In this document: in pieces, positions 7,956 through 15,965 of the stretch
Numbering within the stretch: the first letter of the stretch is position 1
Layout: each line of letters starts with the position of its first letter
NCBI RefSeq assembly: GCF_036375055.1
Contig: NZ_DASUSQ010000004.1
Coordinates: 1 to 64,000 of the forward strand
Direction of reading: 5' to 3'
Source: Umezawaea sp036375055
Lineage (GTDB): Bacteria; Actinomycetota; Actinomycetes; Mycobacteriales; Pseudonocardiaceae
DNA length: 64,000 bases
Program-made: the position numbers and the translations under genes
The notes under the pieces: model-generated
What the model was told of the DNA's origin: nothing
What the model saw: the letters and a program-made list of their open reading frames with translations, nothing else
Database searches by the model: none

Positions 7956-8057
7956 TCACGCGGTCTGGCGACGGTCGCGAGGATAGGACGCGGCGAGCAC
8001 GAGCAGTACCGCCATCACGAGCGCGCCGCGGACGTTCGTCCGCGGCGGCTCCGGCAC
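7956..8057 (-). CDS. Possible 33-aa membrane peptide
   Basis: A GTG-started ORF fills the gap between the phosphotransferase-like gene and the P450 gene. Its central GALVMAVLLVLAAS could form one short membrane helix, flanked by Arg-rich ends (PPRTNVR and RDRRQTA). It starts 4 bp after the stop of the upstream gene, which allows translational coupling. A perfect hairpin lies inside it and could instead be the terminator of the upstream gene. I recognise no family, so it is a weak call. Confidence 0.22.
   Translation of the reverse strand: MPEPPRTNVRGALVMAVLLVLAASYPRDRRQTA
8024..8047 (-). terminator. Hairpin terminator after the phosphotransferase-like gene
   Basis: CGCCGCGGAC-GTTC-GTCCGCGGCG is a perfect 10-bp stem with a 4-nt loop, 15 bp past the stop codon. 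There is no T-run, as is common for actinomycete terminators. Confidence 0.6.
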
Positions 8058-8061
8058 GACG

Positions 8062-10479
8062 TCAGTCCACCAGCACCTCCACCGTGCCCCGGCCGCCGTC
8101 CACCCGGACCCGGTCGCCGGTGCGGAGCCGGGTCGTCGCGTTGCCCGTGCCCACCACGGCCGGGATGCCCAGTTCGCGCGCCACGATCGCCGCGTGCGAC
8201 AGCGGTGCGCCGATGTCGGTGACCACGGCGGCGGCCCGCGGGAACAGCGGTGTCCAGCCGACGTTGGTCACGGTCGTCACCAGCACCTCGCCGGTCCGCA
8301 GCGCCGCCCCGTCCGCGACGGCCGCCACCACGCGGACCATGCCCTCCACGACGCCCGCCGCGCCGGGGAAGCCGGTGACCGCGTCGCCGAGCGGGGCGAT
8401 GTCGCGCGTCTCGTCGAACACGTCCGCGCGGCGGTCCGCGCCCGCGGCCCAGCGGAACGGGTCGAAGCGACCGCGCACGAGCGTCGGGTACGGCGGCAGG
8501 GCGGCGTAGCGGCGGTGGGTCTCGCGGCGGGCCGCGACCCGCTCGACCGGCGCGCGGTCACCGTCCAGGACGGTCAGCAGCTCGTCCGCCGCCAGGAAGA
8601 ACACGTCGTCGCCGAGACCGGTCACCTCCCCCGCGCGCAGGAAGAACACCCGCAGCACCCAGAAGGCCCTGATCACCTCCGACCGGCCGTCCTCCCGCCC
8701 CCGCGCCGCGCGCCCGGCACGGGCCATGCGCTTCTCCAGCGTGGCGACCTTGCCGGGGTGCCGCGCGCGGAACCGGTCGAGCGCGGCGGACCGGGCCTCC
8801 CGCTGCCGCGCCAGGAGGGTCCGCACGTCGGTCACCGCGGCCCGCACGCCCTCGACCTCGCGGTCGAGCCACTCCGGGTCCTCGACCGGGCGCGGCACGG
8901 AGATCTCGAACTCGTCCGGGCATCGGTGGCCCCAGTCGCGGGTGAACTCCTCGCGGCTCATCTCCCCGCGCGCGACCTGGTCGAGCCCGACGACCGGCCC
9001 GAGGCTGGCCAGCGGACCGGTGCCGGTGTGCAGGCCGCTGAGCAGCGCGTTGGCGTCGCCCTCGTCGACCAGCTTGAGCAGCCACGGCCGGATCCGCACC
9101 AGCCCGGCCCCGTCGAGCCGCGCCCCCGCGCCGAGCATCCGGCTGGTGTCGCGCAGCAGCGGGTCGACCTCCGCGCGCCACAGCGAGGCCAGGTCGGCGG
9201 CCGTCGTCGTCCGGCCGATCCGCGCCCGCAGGTCGTCGCACCGGCGGCGGGCCCGCTCGACGAGCGCGGGCAGCTCCTTCCGGTACGGGCGGATCCGCCG
9301 CAGGAACGCCAGCGCGCCCGGCACCGCCGCGCGCAGGATGCTCCACCGCGTCATCGGCAGCGGCGGAACCTCCACATCGGACGGAAGGCGACCGAAGGCC
9401 TGCTCGGTGGCCCGGCGCGCCAGGTCCTCGATGCCCAGCGCCGCGCTCACGCCGAGGGCGACGCTGAGGTTGAGGTAGAACCGACCGCCGATGTTGCCCG
9501 CCATGCGGTGCGGTCCGAGGCGCGGCACGGACATCGTCTCGGACATGAACACGTCGACCAGCGACCAGGTCGCGGGGGTCATCACGCTCGGGATCGCCTC
9601 GCCGAGGTTGGCGCACGTCCACAGGTAGTCGCCGTCGAGGCTGTCGTTCCACTCCTCGTGCGCGGCCACGGTGATCGGCCGGGCCTGCACCACGAACACC
9701 TCACCGTCGTGCACGGCCCACTCGACGTCCACCGGCCGCCCGTACAGCTCCTCGATCCGGCGGCCGAGCCCGGCGAGCTCCAGCGCGGTCTCGTCGGAGA
9801 GCACCCGGTCGCCGTGCCGCTCGGTGATGCCGCAGGCGCCCAGCACGACCACCTCCGGGTCGGCGTCGCCGGAGACCAGGGCCTCGCCGAGCCCGCGCAC
9901 GGCGTTCACGACCAGCCGGTCGCGCGCACCGGTCACCGGGTCGGCGGTGAACAGGACCCCCGCGGACGTGGCGGGCACCATCCGCTGCACCACGACCGCG
10001 ATGGCCACGTCGGCGGGCTCGACGCCGTGGCGGGCGCGGTAGTCGACCGCGCGCTCCGTCCACAGCGACGCCCAGCAGCGCTTCACCGCGGCCAGCACCG
10101 CATCGGTACCGGTGACGTCGAGGAACGTGTCCTGCTGCCCCGCGAACGACGCGTCGGGCAGGTCCTCGGCCGTCGCGGACGAGCGGACCGCCACGGGCCC
10201 CTCCCCCAGGTCCGCGTAGGCGCGGGTGATGGCGGCCGCCACCTCGGCGGGCGGTTCGTGCCCGGCGAACAGGTCGACGACCTCCCGGTGCGACGCGCCC
10301 GCGATCCCGGCGGCCAGGCCGTGGTGCGCGACGAACGCGCGGTAGGCGGCCGTCGTGACGTGGAAGCCCGGCGGCACCGGGAGGCCCGCGGTGGTGAGCT
10401 TCGCCAGCGATTCGCCCTTGCCCCCCGCGGTGAGCAGGTCGGCGGCCGGGTCGGCCAGCGGCAGGACCGTCGCGGTCAC
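8062..10479 (-). CDS. Rifampicin-phosphotransferase-like / PEP-utilising enzyme
   Basis: The 805-aa protein has the three-part layout of rifampicin phosphotransferases. An N-terminal PPDK-type ATP-binding domain (about 1-310; GGKGESLAKL, PVAVRSSATAEDLPDASFAGQ) comes first. A long central substrate-binding domain follows (about 320-700; DYLWTCANLGEAIP). A C-terminal swivelling PEP-utilisers domain has the phosphate-carrying histidine at about residue 762 (GAPLSHAAIVARELGIPAVVG). RPH enzymes transfer the beta-phosphate of ATP to rifamycins. The same fold occurs in other dikinases, so rifamycin is only a likely substrate; the protein is about 60 aa shorter than typical RPH. Its GTG start overlaps the TetR stop (GTGA), implying cotranscription and coupling. 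Confidence 0.82.
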   Translation of the reverse strand: MTATVLPLADPAADLLTAGGKGESLAKLTTAGLPVPPGFHVTTAAYRAFVAHHGLAAGIAGASHREVVDLFAGHEPPAEVAAAITRAYADLGEGPVAVRSSATAEDLPDASFAGQQDTFLDVTGTDAVLAAVKRCWASLWTERAVDYRARHGVEPADVAIAVVVQRMVPATSAGVLFTADPVTGARDRLVVNAVRGLGEALVSGDADPEVVVLGACGITERHGDRVLSDETALELAGLGRRIEELYGRPVDVEWAVHDGEVFVVQARPITVAAHEEWNDSLDGDYLWTCANLGEAIPSVMTPATWSLVDVFMSETMSVPRLGPHRMAGNIGGRFYLNLSVALGVSAALGIEDLARRATEQAFGRLPSDVEVPPLPMTRWSILRAAVPGALAFLRRIRPYRKELPALVERARRRCDDLRARIGRTTTAADLASLWRAEVDPLLRDTSRMLGAGARLDGAGLVRIRPWLLKLVDEGDANALLSGLHTGTGPLASLGPVVGLDQVARGEMSREEFTRDWGHRCPDEFEISVPRPVEDPEWLDREVEGVRAAVTDVRTLLARQREARSAALDRFRARHPGKVATLEKRMARAGRAARGREDGRSEVIRAFWVLRVFFLRAGEVTGLGDDVFFLAADELLTVLDGDRAPVERVAARRETHRRYAALPPYPTLVRGRFDPFRWAAGADRRADVFDETRDIAPLGDAVTGFPGAAGVVEGMVRVVAAVADGAALRTGEVLVTTVTNVGWTPLFPRAAAVVTDIGAPLSHAAIVARELGIPAVVGTGNATTRLRTGDRVRVDGGRGTVEVLVD

Positions 10480-11207
10480 GAGTCCGCGCCTTCCGGTACG
10501 AGGCCCATGACCTCGGCCAGTTCCCGTCGCGCGGAGACGAACGTGGCCTCGACGTGGTCGGCGATCGCCCGGTCGAGCGCGGCCGGGTCGTCGCCGCCGG
10601 TCAGGCGGAGGGTGTCCGCGACCATGTCGGCGATCAGGTCGGCCTGCTCGTCGGGGGACAGCCGCATCGGCTCGGGCAGCAGCGCCGCGGTCGTGAGCAC
10701 CCCGAGGTAGGCGGCGTTGACCAGGGTGACCTGCCCGAGTTCGCCGCGCGTCGCGTCGACCGCGCCGTGAGCCCGCAGGATGGCCAGGAAGTCGCTGAAC
10801 GAGGGGCGCCACGGGGCGCGCTCCCGCACCCGTTCCGACAGCCTCCCCACCACGGCGAGGTCGTTGAGCAGCACCGCGCGCAGCAGCGGCCTGCCCATCA
10901 GCGCCTCCGCGAAGTGCCGGAACAGCGCCCGCGGCCCCGGCCGGTCCACCAGGCGGTCGCGCACCGCGCCGACCATCAGCAGCCGCTCCCGGCGCAGCAC
11001 GGCGGTGAACAGCTCGTCCCTGGTCTTCCAGTGCAGGTAGACCGTCCCCTTCGCGATGCCCGCGGTACGCGCGACGTCCTCGACGGTGGTCTTGTCGTAG
11101 CCCCACCGCTCGATCAGCCCGCTCGCCGCCGCCAGCACCGCCTCGGCCCGCGCCCGACGCCCCTCGACGTCGTCCGTCCGCACTCTCCTGCTCGTCACAG
11201 CGACCAT
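10476..11207 (-). CDS. TetR-family regulator, cotranscribed with the phosphotransferase-like gene
   Basis: The 243-aa protein has a classic TetR HTH near the N-terminus (EAVLAAASGLIERWGYDKTTVEDVARTAGIAKGTVYLHWKTRDELF region, about residues 19-63) and a helical ligand-binding domain after it. It is first in a two-gene unit and its TGA overlaps the next GTG, so it probably autoregulates the pair and derepresses it with a ligand. An upstream in-frame start (11234) would place codons over the inverted repeats that look like its operator. I therefore choose the ATG at 11207. Confidence 0.9.
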   Translation of the reverse strand: MVAVTSRRVRTDDVEGRRARAEAVLAAASGLIERWGYDKTTVEDVARTAGIAKGTVYLHWKTRDELFTAVLRRERLLMVGAVRDRLVDRPGPRALFRHFAEALMGRPLLRAVLLNDLAVVGRLSERVRERAPWRPSFSDFLAILRAHGAVDATRGELGQVTLVNAAYLGVLTTAALLPEPMRLSPDEQADLIADMVADTLRLTGGDDPAALDRAIADHVEATFVSARRELAEVMGLVPEGADS

Positions 11208-11218
11208 CGTGCACCCAA

Positions 11219-11252
11219 TTGACCAGATGTACAAGTTCAGTCAACAGGTCAA
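11219..11252 (-). promoter_or_regulatory. Candidate TetR operator/promoter
   Basis: TTGACC at 11219-11224 and GGTCAA at 11247-11252 form an inverted repeat, and a nested TTGAC...GTCAA pair shares the left arm. On the minus strand TTGACC (11252-11247) could act as a -35 box. The site ends 12 bp upstream of the TetR start. The remaining gap to 11614 shows no gene; it should hold the promoter of the secreted-protein gene at 11615. Confidence 0.4.
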
Positions 11253-11614
11253 CCGCAGTGTCGAACCTGGACCAATCACCCGCCCGGTCATGGCCTACGT
11301 ACGCGTCGCGGAAATGGTTCAACGCTGAGGATCACCATTTCCCCGCGGCGAGGGCGACGGTTTTCCAAGACTGCCGAGCAACGATTCCCACAACCCCGGA
11401 AAAACAGCGCCCTGCCAGGGAAATCGCCTTCACCGACGCTACGGCCGACCAGGGCGAATCGGACATTCACGGACCGCGCAACCCCTGTCACCAGCGCGAA
11501 TCGATCGGTCTACCCGGACGGCGCTCGCCTGGAATCCTGTCTCAACAGGAGCAATTCCGTCCGAACACCCCTAGATTGTCGGCGATCGGTTTCCACACCC
11601 TTGGAGAACTGCTG

Positions 11615-12181
11615 ATGATTTCCGCACGCCGTTCCAGCACCAGGTTGACGGCCGCCGCCGTGGCGGTCGCGGGCGGTCTGGTGGCACTGGCCCCGGCCGT
11701 CGCGCAGGCCGCTCCCGCCGTGGCCGCACCGGCCGTGCCCTCGGAGCTCTCGGTCCCCGCCGGGAACCACGTGAGCTCCCGCTACGACGCCGTCGGCTAC
11801 CAGGTGTACGAGTGCAGCGCCGCGGGCACGTGGACGCTGCACGCCCCGAAGGCCAGGCTCTCCACCAGGGGCGACATCGGGGTCCACTTCGGAGGGGTCG
11901 ACGCGACCCTCCCGGCGGGCCCGTACTGGCAGTCGCTCCGCGACGGCAGCCGCGTCCACGGCGGCGGCGCGGTCAGCTCGCCCGCGCGCGACGGGGCGAT
12001 CCCCCTGCTGCGCCTGACCGGGCTCGACAGCACCGGCACCGGCGCGTTCGCCGACGTCACCTACATCCACCGGCTCAACACCGTCGGCGGCCTCGCGCCC
12101 AGCGGCACGTGCGACCCGGCCGACAAGTCGTTCAAGAACGTCTACTACAGCGCGACGTACTACTTCTACAAGAAGGGCTGA
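11615..12181 (+). CDS. Secreted DUF3455 protein
   Basis: The 188-aa protein begins with a Sec-type signal peptide: Arg-rich start, hydrophobic AAAVAVAGGLVALAPAVAQA, and likely cleavage after AQA near residue 30. The mature part matches DUF3455: YQVYECSAAGTWTLHAPKA, PLLRLTGLDSTGTGAFADVTYIHRLNTVGG, and the C-terminal SATYYFYKKG. Members are exported, found in actinobacteria and fungi, and of unknown function. GGAG lies 9-12 bp before the ATG. Two or three cysteines may form one disulfide (YEC and GTCDP). Confidence 0.88.
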   Translation: MISARRSSTRLTAAAVAVAGGLVALAPAVAQAAPAVAAPAVPSELSVPAGNHVSSRYDAVGYQVYECSAAGTWTLHAPKARLSTRGDIGVHFGGVDATLPAGPYWQSLRDGSRVHGGGAVSSPARDGAIPLLRLTGLDSTGTGAFADVTYIHRLNTVGGLAPSGTCDPADKSFKNVYYSATYYFYKKG

Positions 12182-12192
12182 CGGCGGACCGG

Positions 12193-12228
12193 AGCCGCGC
12201 CGGGTCGAGGATCAGACCTGGCGCGGCT
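12193..12228 (+). terminator. Terminator after the DUF3455 gene
   Basis: AGCCGCGCC and GGCGCGGCT form a 9-bp stem, extended by GGTC/GACC across one mismatch, starting 12 bp after the stop codon. The hairpin overlaps the 3' end of the convergent small gene. Confidence 0.6.
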
Positions 12229-12442
12229 TCGGGGCGTCTCCGGGCGGGCGGGGCGAGCCGGGGCGCACGGCCATGCGCCTGCGCACCTCGGCGATGGCCG
12301 CGGCGAGCTGGTCGAGCTCGTACCAGTCGAACACGCCGGTCCCCGGAGGCGGCATCGCGATCATGGCCTTGCCGGAGTCGGGGTCGATGCCCACCCGAGC
12401 CTCCGCTGTTCTCCCCGACACGGTCCGGCAGTGGATGGGCAC
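12212..12442 (-). CDS. Small hypothetical protein (76 aa)
   Basis: The GTG at 12442 is preceded by GAGGAGACGC, a strong ribosome-binding site. That site and the coding-like third-position GC make this a probable real gene. The sequence has a beta-rich N-terminal half with two conserved-looking strands (TAEARVGIDPDSGKAMIAMP), then FDWYELDQLAAAIAEVRRRM, likely an amphipathic helix, and a disordered Pro-rich tail. I recognise no family. It could form a unit with the possible small gene upstream at 12535. Confidence 0.6.
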   Translation of the reverse strand: MPIHCRTVSGRTAEARVGIDPDSGKAMIAMPPPGTGVFDWYELDQLAAAIAEVRRRMAVRPGSPRPPGDAPKPRQV

Positions 12443-12534
12443 GCGTCTCCTCGGGTCGGCGGGGTGGCGAACGGCACCGCGGCGGCACCGCCCACCAACT
12501 TGCGCGATCCGGAGCGGCTACGTCAATTCCCCGA

Positions 12535-12756
12535 TCAGGTCTGCGGCGGCAGTTCCGGGCCGGTGGTCCCGAGCTGCTCGGTCGCGACCACCCCCGGCAC
12601 CGGCCAGGTGACGCCCGCCGGTGGCCACCGCGGCACGTTCCCCCGTTCGGGAGAAGAGATCAATTCGTCCTCGACGGGTACCAACCACGTCACCGGGAGG
12701 TCCGAGGGTGCCGTCTCAACAGGCCGGAGCACCATTACCGGGACTTGACGCGACAT
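12535..12756 (-). CDS. Possible small hypothetical protein (73 aa)
   Basis: This frame reads as a plausible small protein, Pro- and Val-rich (for example LPVTWLVPVEDELISSPERG), with mostly G/C third positions. No clear ribosome-binding site precedes the ATG at 12756, and a GTG 12 bp upstream is an alternative start. It is 92 bp upstream of the small gene at 12212 on the same strand. I do not recognise it; it may be chance coding potential. Confidence 0.3.
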   Translation of the reverse strand: MSRQVPVMVLRPVETAPSDLPVTWLVPVEDELISSPERGNVPRWPPAGVTWPVPGVVATEQLGTTGPELPPQT

Positions 12757-12770
12757 GTGATTGCTCACAT
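12755..12770. promoter_or_regulatory. Inverted repeat ATGTGA-TTGC-TCACAT
   Basis: A perfect 6-bp-arm inverted repeat lies in the 443-bp stretch between the genes at 12442 and 12886. It resembles a CRP-type half-site pair (TGTGA/TCACA), but with 4 rather than 6 bp between arms. TTGACG (12745-12750) 17 bp before CATCAT gives a possible promoter towards the gene at 12886, and TTGACA near 12785 is another. Confidence 0.4.
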
Positions 12771-12885
12771 CATCGCCCCACGGGTTGACACGGGGGCAGG
12801 GCACGTGGGTCTTTCGGGCAGAGTTCGTCCGCCGCCGTGGGGTTCTGTGCTCAACTCGATCCGCACCAGACCGAGGAGGCAGCCG

Positions 12886-13401
12886 ATGTCACCACGTCCA
12901 CCGCGCCGCGACGCACCTCCCGACACCGACGCGGGCCGTGCGCTGACCTGGTACCGGAACCAGATGGGCTGGGACGTCCGGCTGGTCGACGGCGTCCCCG
13001 CCCTGTCCCTGACGCACGGGATGACCGGATTCCTGTTCCCCCGCACGTGGTTCCCGCTCGCCGCGTCACTGATGTCCACAATGGACGTGCAGGGTCCGGT
13101 GATCGGCTACCTCGACGAGGTGGAGCCCAGGGCCGCCGCGCTGGCCGACACCAACGACTGCGTGTTCAGCCAGGCGCAGATGCCGGAGGGCGTCACGCTG
13201 CTGCGCACGCCCGGAACGGTGCCGCTGCCGCCGAAGGCCGGGTCGAACTGGCTGCTCGAACCCCACAACGAGCGCCGCTGGCTGCCGTCGGCCACCGCGG
13301 TGCTGGCGGTGCTCCAGGCCGTCTCCGAGTCGTCGGCGGGCCCGCCACCGCGCGCCCGCCGCACACTGCCCTACCGGCAGCTCCAGGGGGTCCGGCGCTA
13401 G
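12886..13401 (+). CDS. Hypothetical protein (171 aa)
   Basis: GAGGAGGCAGCCG directly precedes the ATG, a strong start. The protein has a Pro/Arg-rich N-terminus, then a domain with ALTWYRNQMGWDVRLVDG, LTHGMTGFLFPRTWFPLAAS, a GPVIGYLDEVEP strand and a late SNWLLEPHNERRWLPS segment. I recognise no family with confidence. The WYRNQMGW...VPALSL pattern resembles small actinomycete proteins distantly related to primase/polymerase N-terminal regions, but no catalytic acidic motif is visible. Its 3' end overlaps the convergent regulator gene by 4 bp. Confidence 0.75.
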   Translation: MSPRPPRRDAPPDTDAGRALTWYRNQMGWDVRLVDGVPALSLTHGMTGFLFPRTWFPLAASLMSTMDVQGPVIGYLDEVEPRAAALADTNDCVFSQAQMPEGVTLLRTPGTVPLPPKAGSNWLLEPHNERRWLPSATAVLAVLQAVSESSAGPPPRARRTLPYRQLQGVRR

Positions 13402-14234
13402 GCGAACGCCTGGGTGCCGAGCACCCGGAGCAGGTCGAGCCGCTCCGCGCTGCCCGTGCCGGGCTGCGGGCGCAGGGACACCAGCCGCAACCCCGTGTCC
13501 GGGCTGACGATCACGTCGCACTGCATCTGGAGCACGCCCGCCCTCGGGTGCACGTAGGTCTTCCGGCTCGACCGCATCGGCCTGACCTCGTGCAGCCCCC
13601 AGACGGCCGCGAACCCGGGGCTGACCTCCAGCAGGTCGGCGACCAGCGCGGCGGCCACCGGGTCCTTCCCCCGCCGCACCACCGACGCGCGCAGGTCCGC
13701 CACGTACCCCCGGCCGAGCTGCTCGTGCTCCGCGGGCAGGTAGACGGCCCGGCTCGCCGGGTCGGTGAACCAGCGCCACACCGTGTTGTCCTCGCGGCCC
13801 GCCGTGCCCGCAGACGGCCCGAACAGCGCCGCCCCCAACGGGTTGCGCGCGAGCACCGTCGTGAGGTCGTCGCACACCAGCGCGGGCACGGTCGTCAGCG
13901 CGTCGAGCACGTGCATGAGCCCAGGGTCGACGTACCCGCTCGGCGCGTGCGCCACCGGCGGCGGGTAGCCCGCCAGCACGTACAGGTGGTCGCGCTCGTC
14001 GGTCGACAGCCGCAGCGCGCGGGCCAGGCAGGCGACCAGCGGCTGCGACGGGTGCGGGCCGCGCGCCTGCTCCAGCCGCTCGTAGTAGTCGGTCGACATG
14101 TTCGCGAGCAGCGCCACCTCCTCGCGCCGCAGCCCCGGTGTCCGCCGCCGCGCGCCCGGCACCAGGCCCACGTCGGCGGGTCGGAGCGCCTCGCGGCGCA
14201 CGCGCAGGAACGAAGCCAGCTCGGAGCGGTCCAC
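13398..14234 (-). CDS. XRE-family regulator with MmyB-like sensor domain
   Basis: The 278-aa protein has an N-terminal XRE helix-turn-helix (about 10-75; RTPGLRREEVALLANMSTDYYERLEQARG) and a C-terminal MmyB-like domain (about 100-265; LDALTTVPALVCDDLTTVLARNPLGAALFG). That domain often binds fatty-acid-like or other small ligands and is widespread in Streptomyces relatives. Such regulators usually control an adjacent oxidoreductase gene; none is directly adjacent here. The next gene on the same strand side is RidA (14297), upstream by 62 bp, so the two may be cotranscribed. The GTG at 14234 begins right before DRSELASFLRVRR. Confidence 0.9.
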   Translation of the reverse strand: MDRSELASFLRVRREALRPADVGLVPGARRRTPGLRREEVALLANMSTDYYERLEQARGPHPSQPLVACLARALRLSTDERDHLYVLAGYPPPVAHAPSGYVDPGLMHVLDALTTVPALVCDDLTTVLARNPLGAALFGPSAGTAGREDNTVWRWFTDPASRAVYLPAEHEQLGRGYVADLRASVVRRGKDPVAAALVADLLEVSPGFAAVWGLHEVRPMRSSRKTYVHPRAGVLQMQCDVIVSPDTGLRLVSLRPQPGTGSAERLDLLRVLGTQAFA

Positions 14235-14296
14235 ACCCCGATTGTCACAGGGTTCCGCAAGCCGATCCCCGGACTGCTGATCCCCCGATGAGGGGA

Positions 14297-14779
14297 TCAG
14301 CCCGCGATGGCGACCTCGGCCTCGATCTCCACGGGGATGCCGAACGGCAGTTCCGCGACGCCGACGGCCGACCGCGCGTGGCTGCCCGCGTAGGGCCCCC
14401 AGAGCTGGAGGACGAGGTCGGAGAAGCCGTTCACGACGGCGGGCGCGGTGTCGAAGCCGGGGGACGCGGCGACCATCCCGAACACCCGCAGCCACGCCGT
14501 GACGCGGTCCAGGTCGCCGAGTTCCCGTTGCAGGCTCGACAGCACCGCCAGCGCGGTCAGCTTGGCCGAGACGTAGCCCTGCTCGGGGGTGACGTCGACG
14601 TCGATCTTGCCGAACGGGCCCGCGAGCGTCCCGTCGGGGTTCAGGGGGCCGTGGCCGGAGACGTACGCCCTGTTCCCGTGCACCCTGACCCACGGGAACG
14701 GCAGGAAGACGCCGGGTGGCAGCCGGAGTTGCTCGGGCAGCAGGAGACCGAGTTCCGCGAGCTTGTACTCGATGCGCAC
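14297..14779 (-). CDS. RidA/YjgF/UK114-family protein
   Basis: The 160-aa protein belongs to the RidA superfamily, trimeric proteins that include enamine/imine deaminases protecting PLP enzymes from 2-aminoacrylate damage. It shows the longer atypical subgroup pattern: an N-terminal IEYKLAELGLLLPE extension, VHGNRAYVSGHGPLNPDGTLAGPFGKI, and a C-terminal HARSAVGVAELPFGIPVEIEAEVAI. The arginine in ARSAVGV corresponds to the carboxylate-binding residue. The ATG begins at the family N-terminus. The substrate cannot be assigned. Confidence 0.92.
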   Translation of the reverse strand: MRIEYKLAELGLLLPEQLRLPPGVFLPFPWVRVHGNRAYVSGHGPLNPDGTLAGPFGKIDVDVTPEQGYVSAKLTALAVLSSLQRELGDLDRVTAWLRVFGMVAASPGFDTAPAVVNGFSDLVLQLWGPYAGSHARSAVGVAELPFGIPVEIEAEVAIAG

Positions 14780-14788
14780 CGACCGAGG

Positions 14789-15032
14789 CTAACCCCCGCG
14801 CCCGCGGTCCTCCAGGTAGCGCGTGCGGTCCGCCTGCCCGCGCCCGAGGACGGGTGGGTCCTCGAACGGCCCGTCGGAGCTGCTCCGCGTGCGGCCCTGC
14901 TCCAGGGACGGCTTCCCGACGGCGGGCAGCACCCCCGCCCCGGCCCCCGGCGACGAGAACGGCGCGCACGTCCTGGCCGCCGCGCCGGATCACCGCAGCC
15001 ACCCAGTGCGGGTCGTCCACCGCCCGGATCAT
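14789..15032 (-). pseudogene. Small gene apparently broken by a 1-nt frameshift
   Basis: From ATG 15032 one frame reads DDPHWVAAVIRRGGQDVRAVLVAGG, then loses coding character at a G-run near 14930-14945. From there the next frame reads VLPAVGKPSLEQGRTRSSSD, continues through GPFEDPPVLGRGQADRTRYL and ends with TAG at 14791-14789. Joining the two needs one single-base shift and gives about 81 aa with G/C-rich third positions throughout. It lies between the ECF sigma gene and RidA on the same strand. It could be a real decayed gene, a sequencing error in the homopolymer, or chance. I recognise no family. Confidence 0.35.
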
Positions 15033-15182
15033 CCGTCAGCGGGACGCGCTCCGGCGGCTCCCGGTCGCGACCCGTGACCTGAACGGTCGACGCACGGGAG
15101 GTGCCCACCGCGGACCGGACCACTCGGCCCGGAGGTCCAGCGACCGCACGCCAGCCGGATCGTTGACCGGGTGAACGAACCC

Positions 15183-15695
15183 CTAGTTCGCCAGCAGCTC
15201 CCGCATCGCCCGGCGCGCGGAGGTGGACCGCGACTTCACCGTCCCGATGGGCAGGTCCAGCGTGTCGGCCGCCTCGGCCATGCTGCTGCCGCGCAGGTAG
15301 ACCTCCTCCAGCACCTCCCGGTGCTCGGGCCGCAGCCGGACGAGCGCCTCGCGGACCGTCACACCGTCCACGACGGACTTGGCGTGGTCGCCCGGCGCCC
15401 GCGCCTCGGACGCCCCGTCCCGTGTGATCGACACCTCGTGGGGACGCACCTTCCTGCGCCGCGACAGGTCGATCACGATGTTCGTGGCGGTCGTCAGGAG
15501 CCAGCCCCTGACCGACCCGCGCCCGTTGGAGAGCGCTTCGCTGTGCTGCCACGCGCGCACGAGCGTCTCCTGGGTCACGTCCTCGGCCGCGCCCCTGTCC
15601 CTGGTCAAACTGGTGGTGTGGGCCAAGATCGCGCCCACGTGCTCGGAGTAGAGCTGGCGTACCAGCGCATCGGCCCCGGTGCGTCGCGACGTCAC
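15183..15695 (-). CDS. ECF-family RNA polymerase sigma factor
   Basis: The 170-aa protein has region 2 (about 10-80; DALVRQLYSEHVGAILAHTT, AAEDVTQETLVRAWQH) and region 4 (about 110-165; LVRLRPEHREVLEEVYLRGS, IGTVKSRSTSARRAMRELL), the minimal ECF set. GGGGAGGACC directly precedes the GTG at 15695, which decides this start over an upstream one. It resembles the SigK/SigL type. No anti-sigma factor gene follows; only the frameshifted ORF does, so its regulation is unknown. It is divergent from the AfsR-like regulator. Confidence 0.93.
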   Translation of the reverse strand: MTSRRTGADALVRQLYSEHVGAILAHTTSLTRDRGAAEDVTQETLVRAWQHSEALSNGRGSVRGWLLTTATNIVIDLSRRRKVRPHEVSITRDGASEARAPGDHAKSVVDGVTVREALVRLRPEHREVLEEVYLRGSSMAEAADTLDLPIGTVKSRSTSARRAMRELLAN

Positions 15696-15965
15696 GGTCC
15701 TCCCCTGTCCAGACCGCCGGCGGTCGGACGGCACGCCGTCCCGCAACGGTCTTCCTCACCCCTGGAAACACGTGGTGCTCGCTGTTGAGACGCGGCGCGC
15801 GACGTGATTTCCGGCGAATGCGTATCCGGGGCGCGCCGGGCCGCTCCTGTGTCGGAGAAGGCCAACCACTGCCCGCACACCGTAGTTCGCCCGACTTGAC
15901 GACCAATGACTAAAGTGTGACCACGTGCCCCCCTCGGGGGAGGCACCTACCGCGGCGGAGCGAAG

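Noticed and set aside
10480..11322. N-terminal extension of the phosphotransferase-like protein through the TetR gene
   Set aside because: The extension is out of frame with the TetR HTH and low-complexity; the GTG at 10479 overlaps the TetR stop and begins at the family N-terminus.
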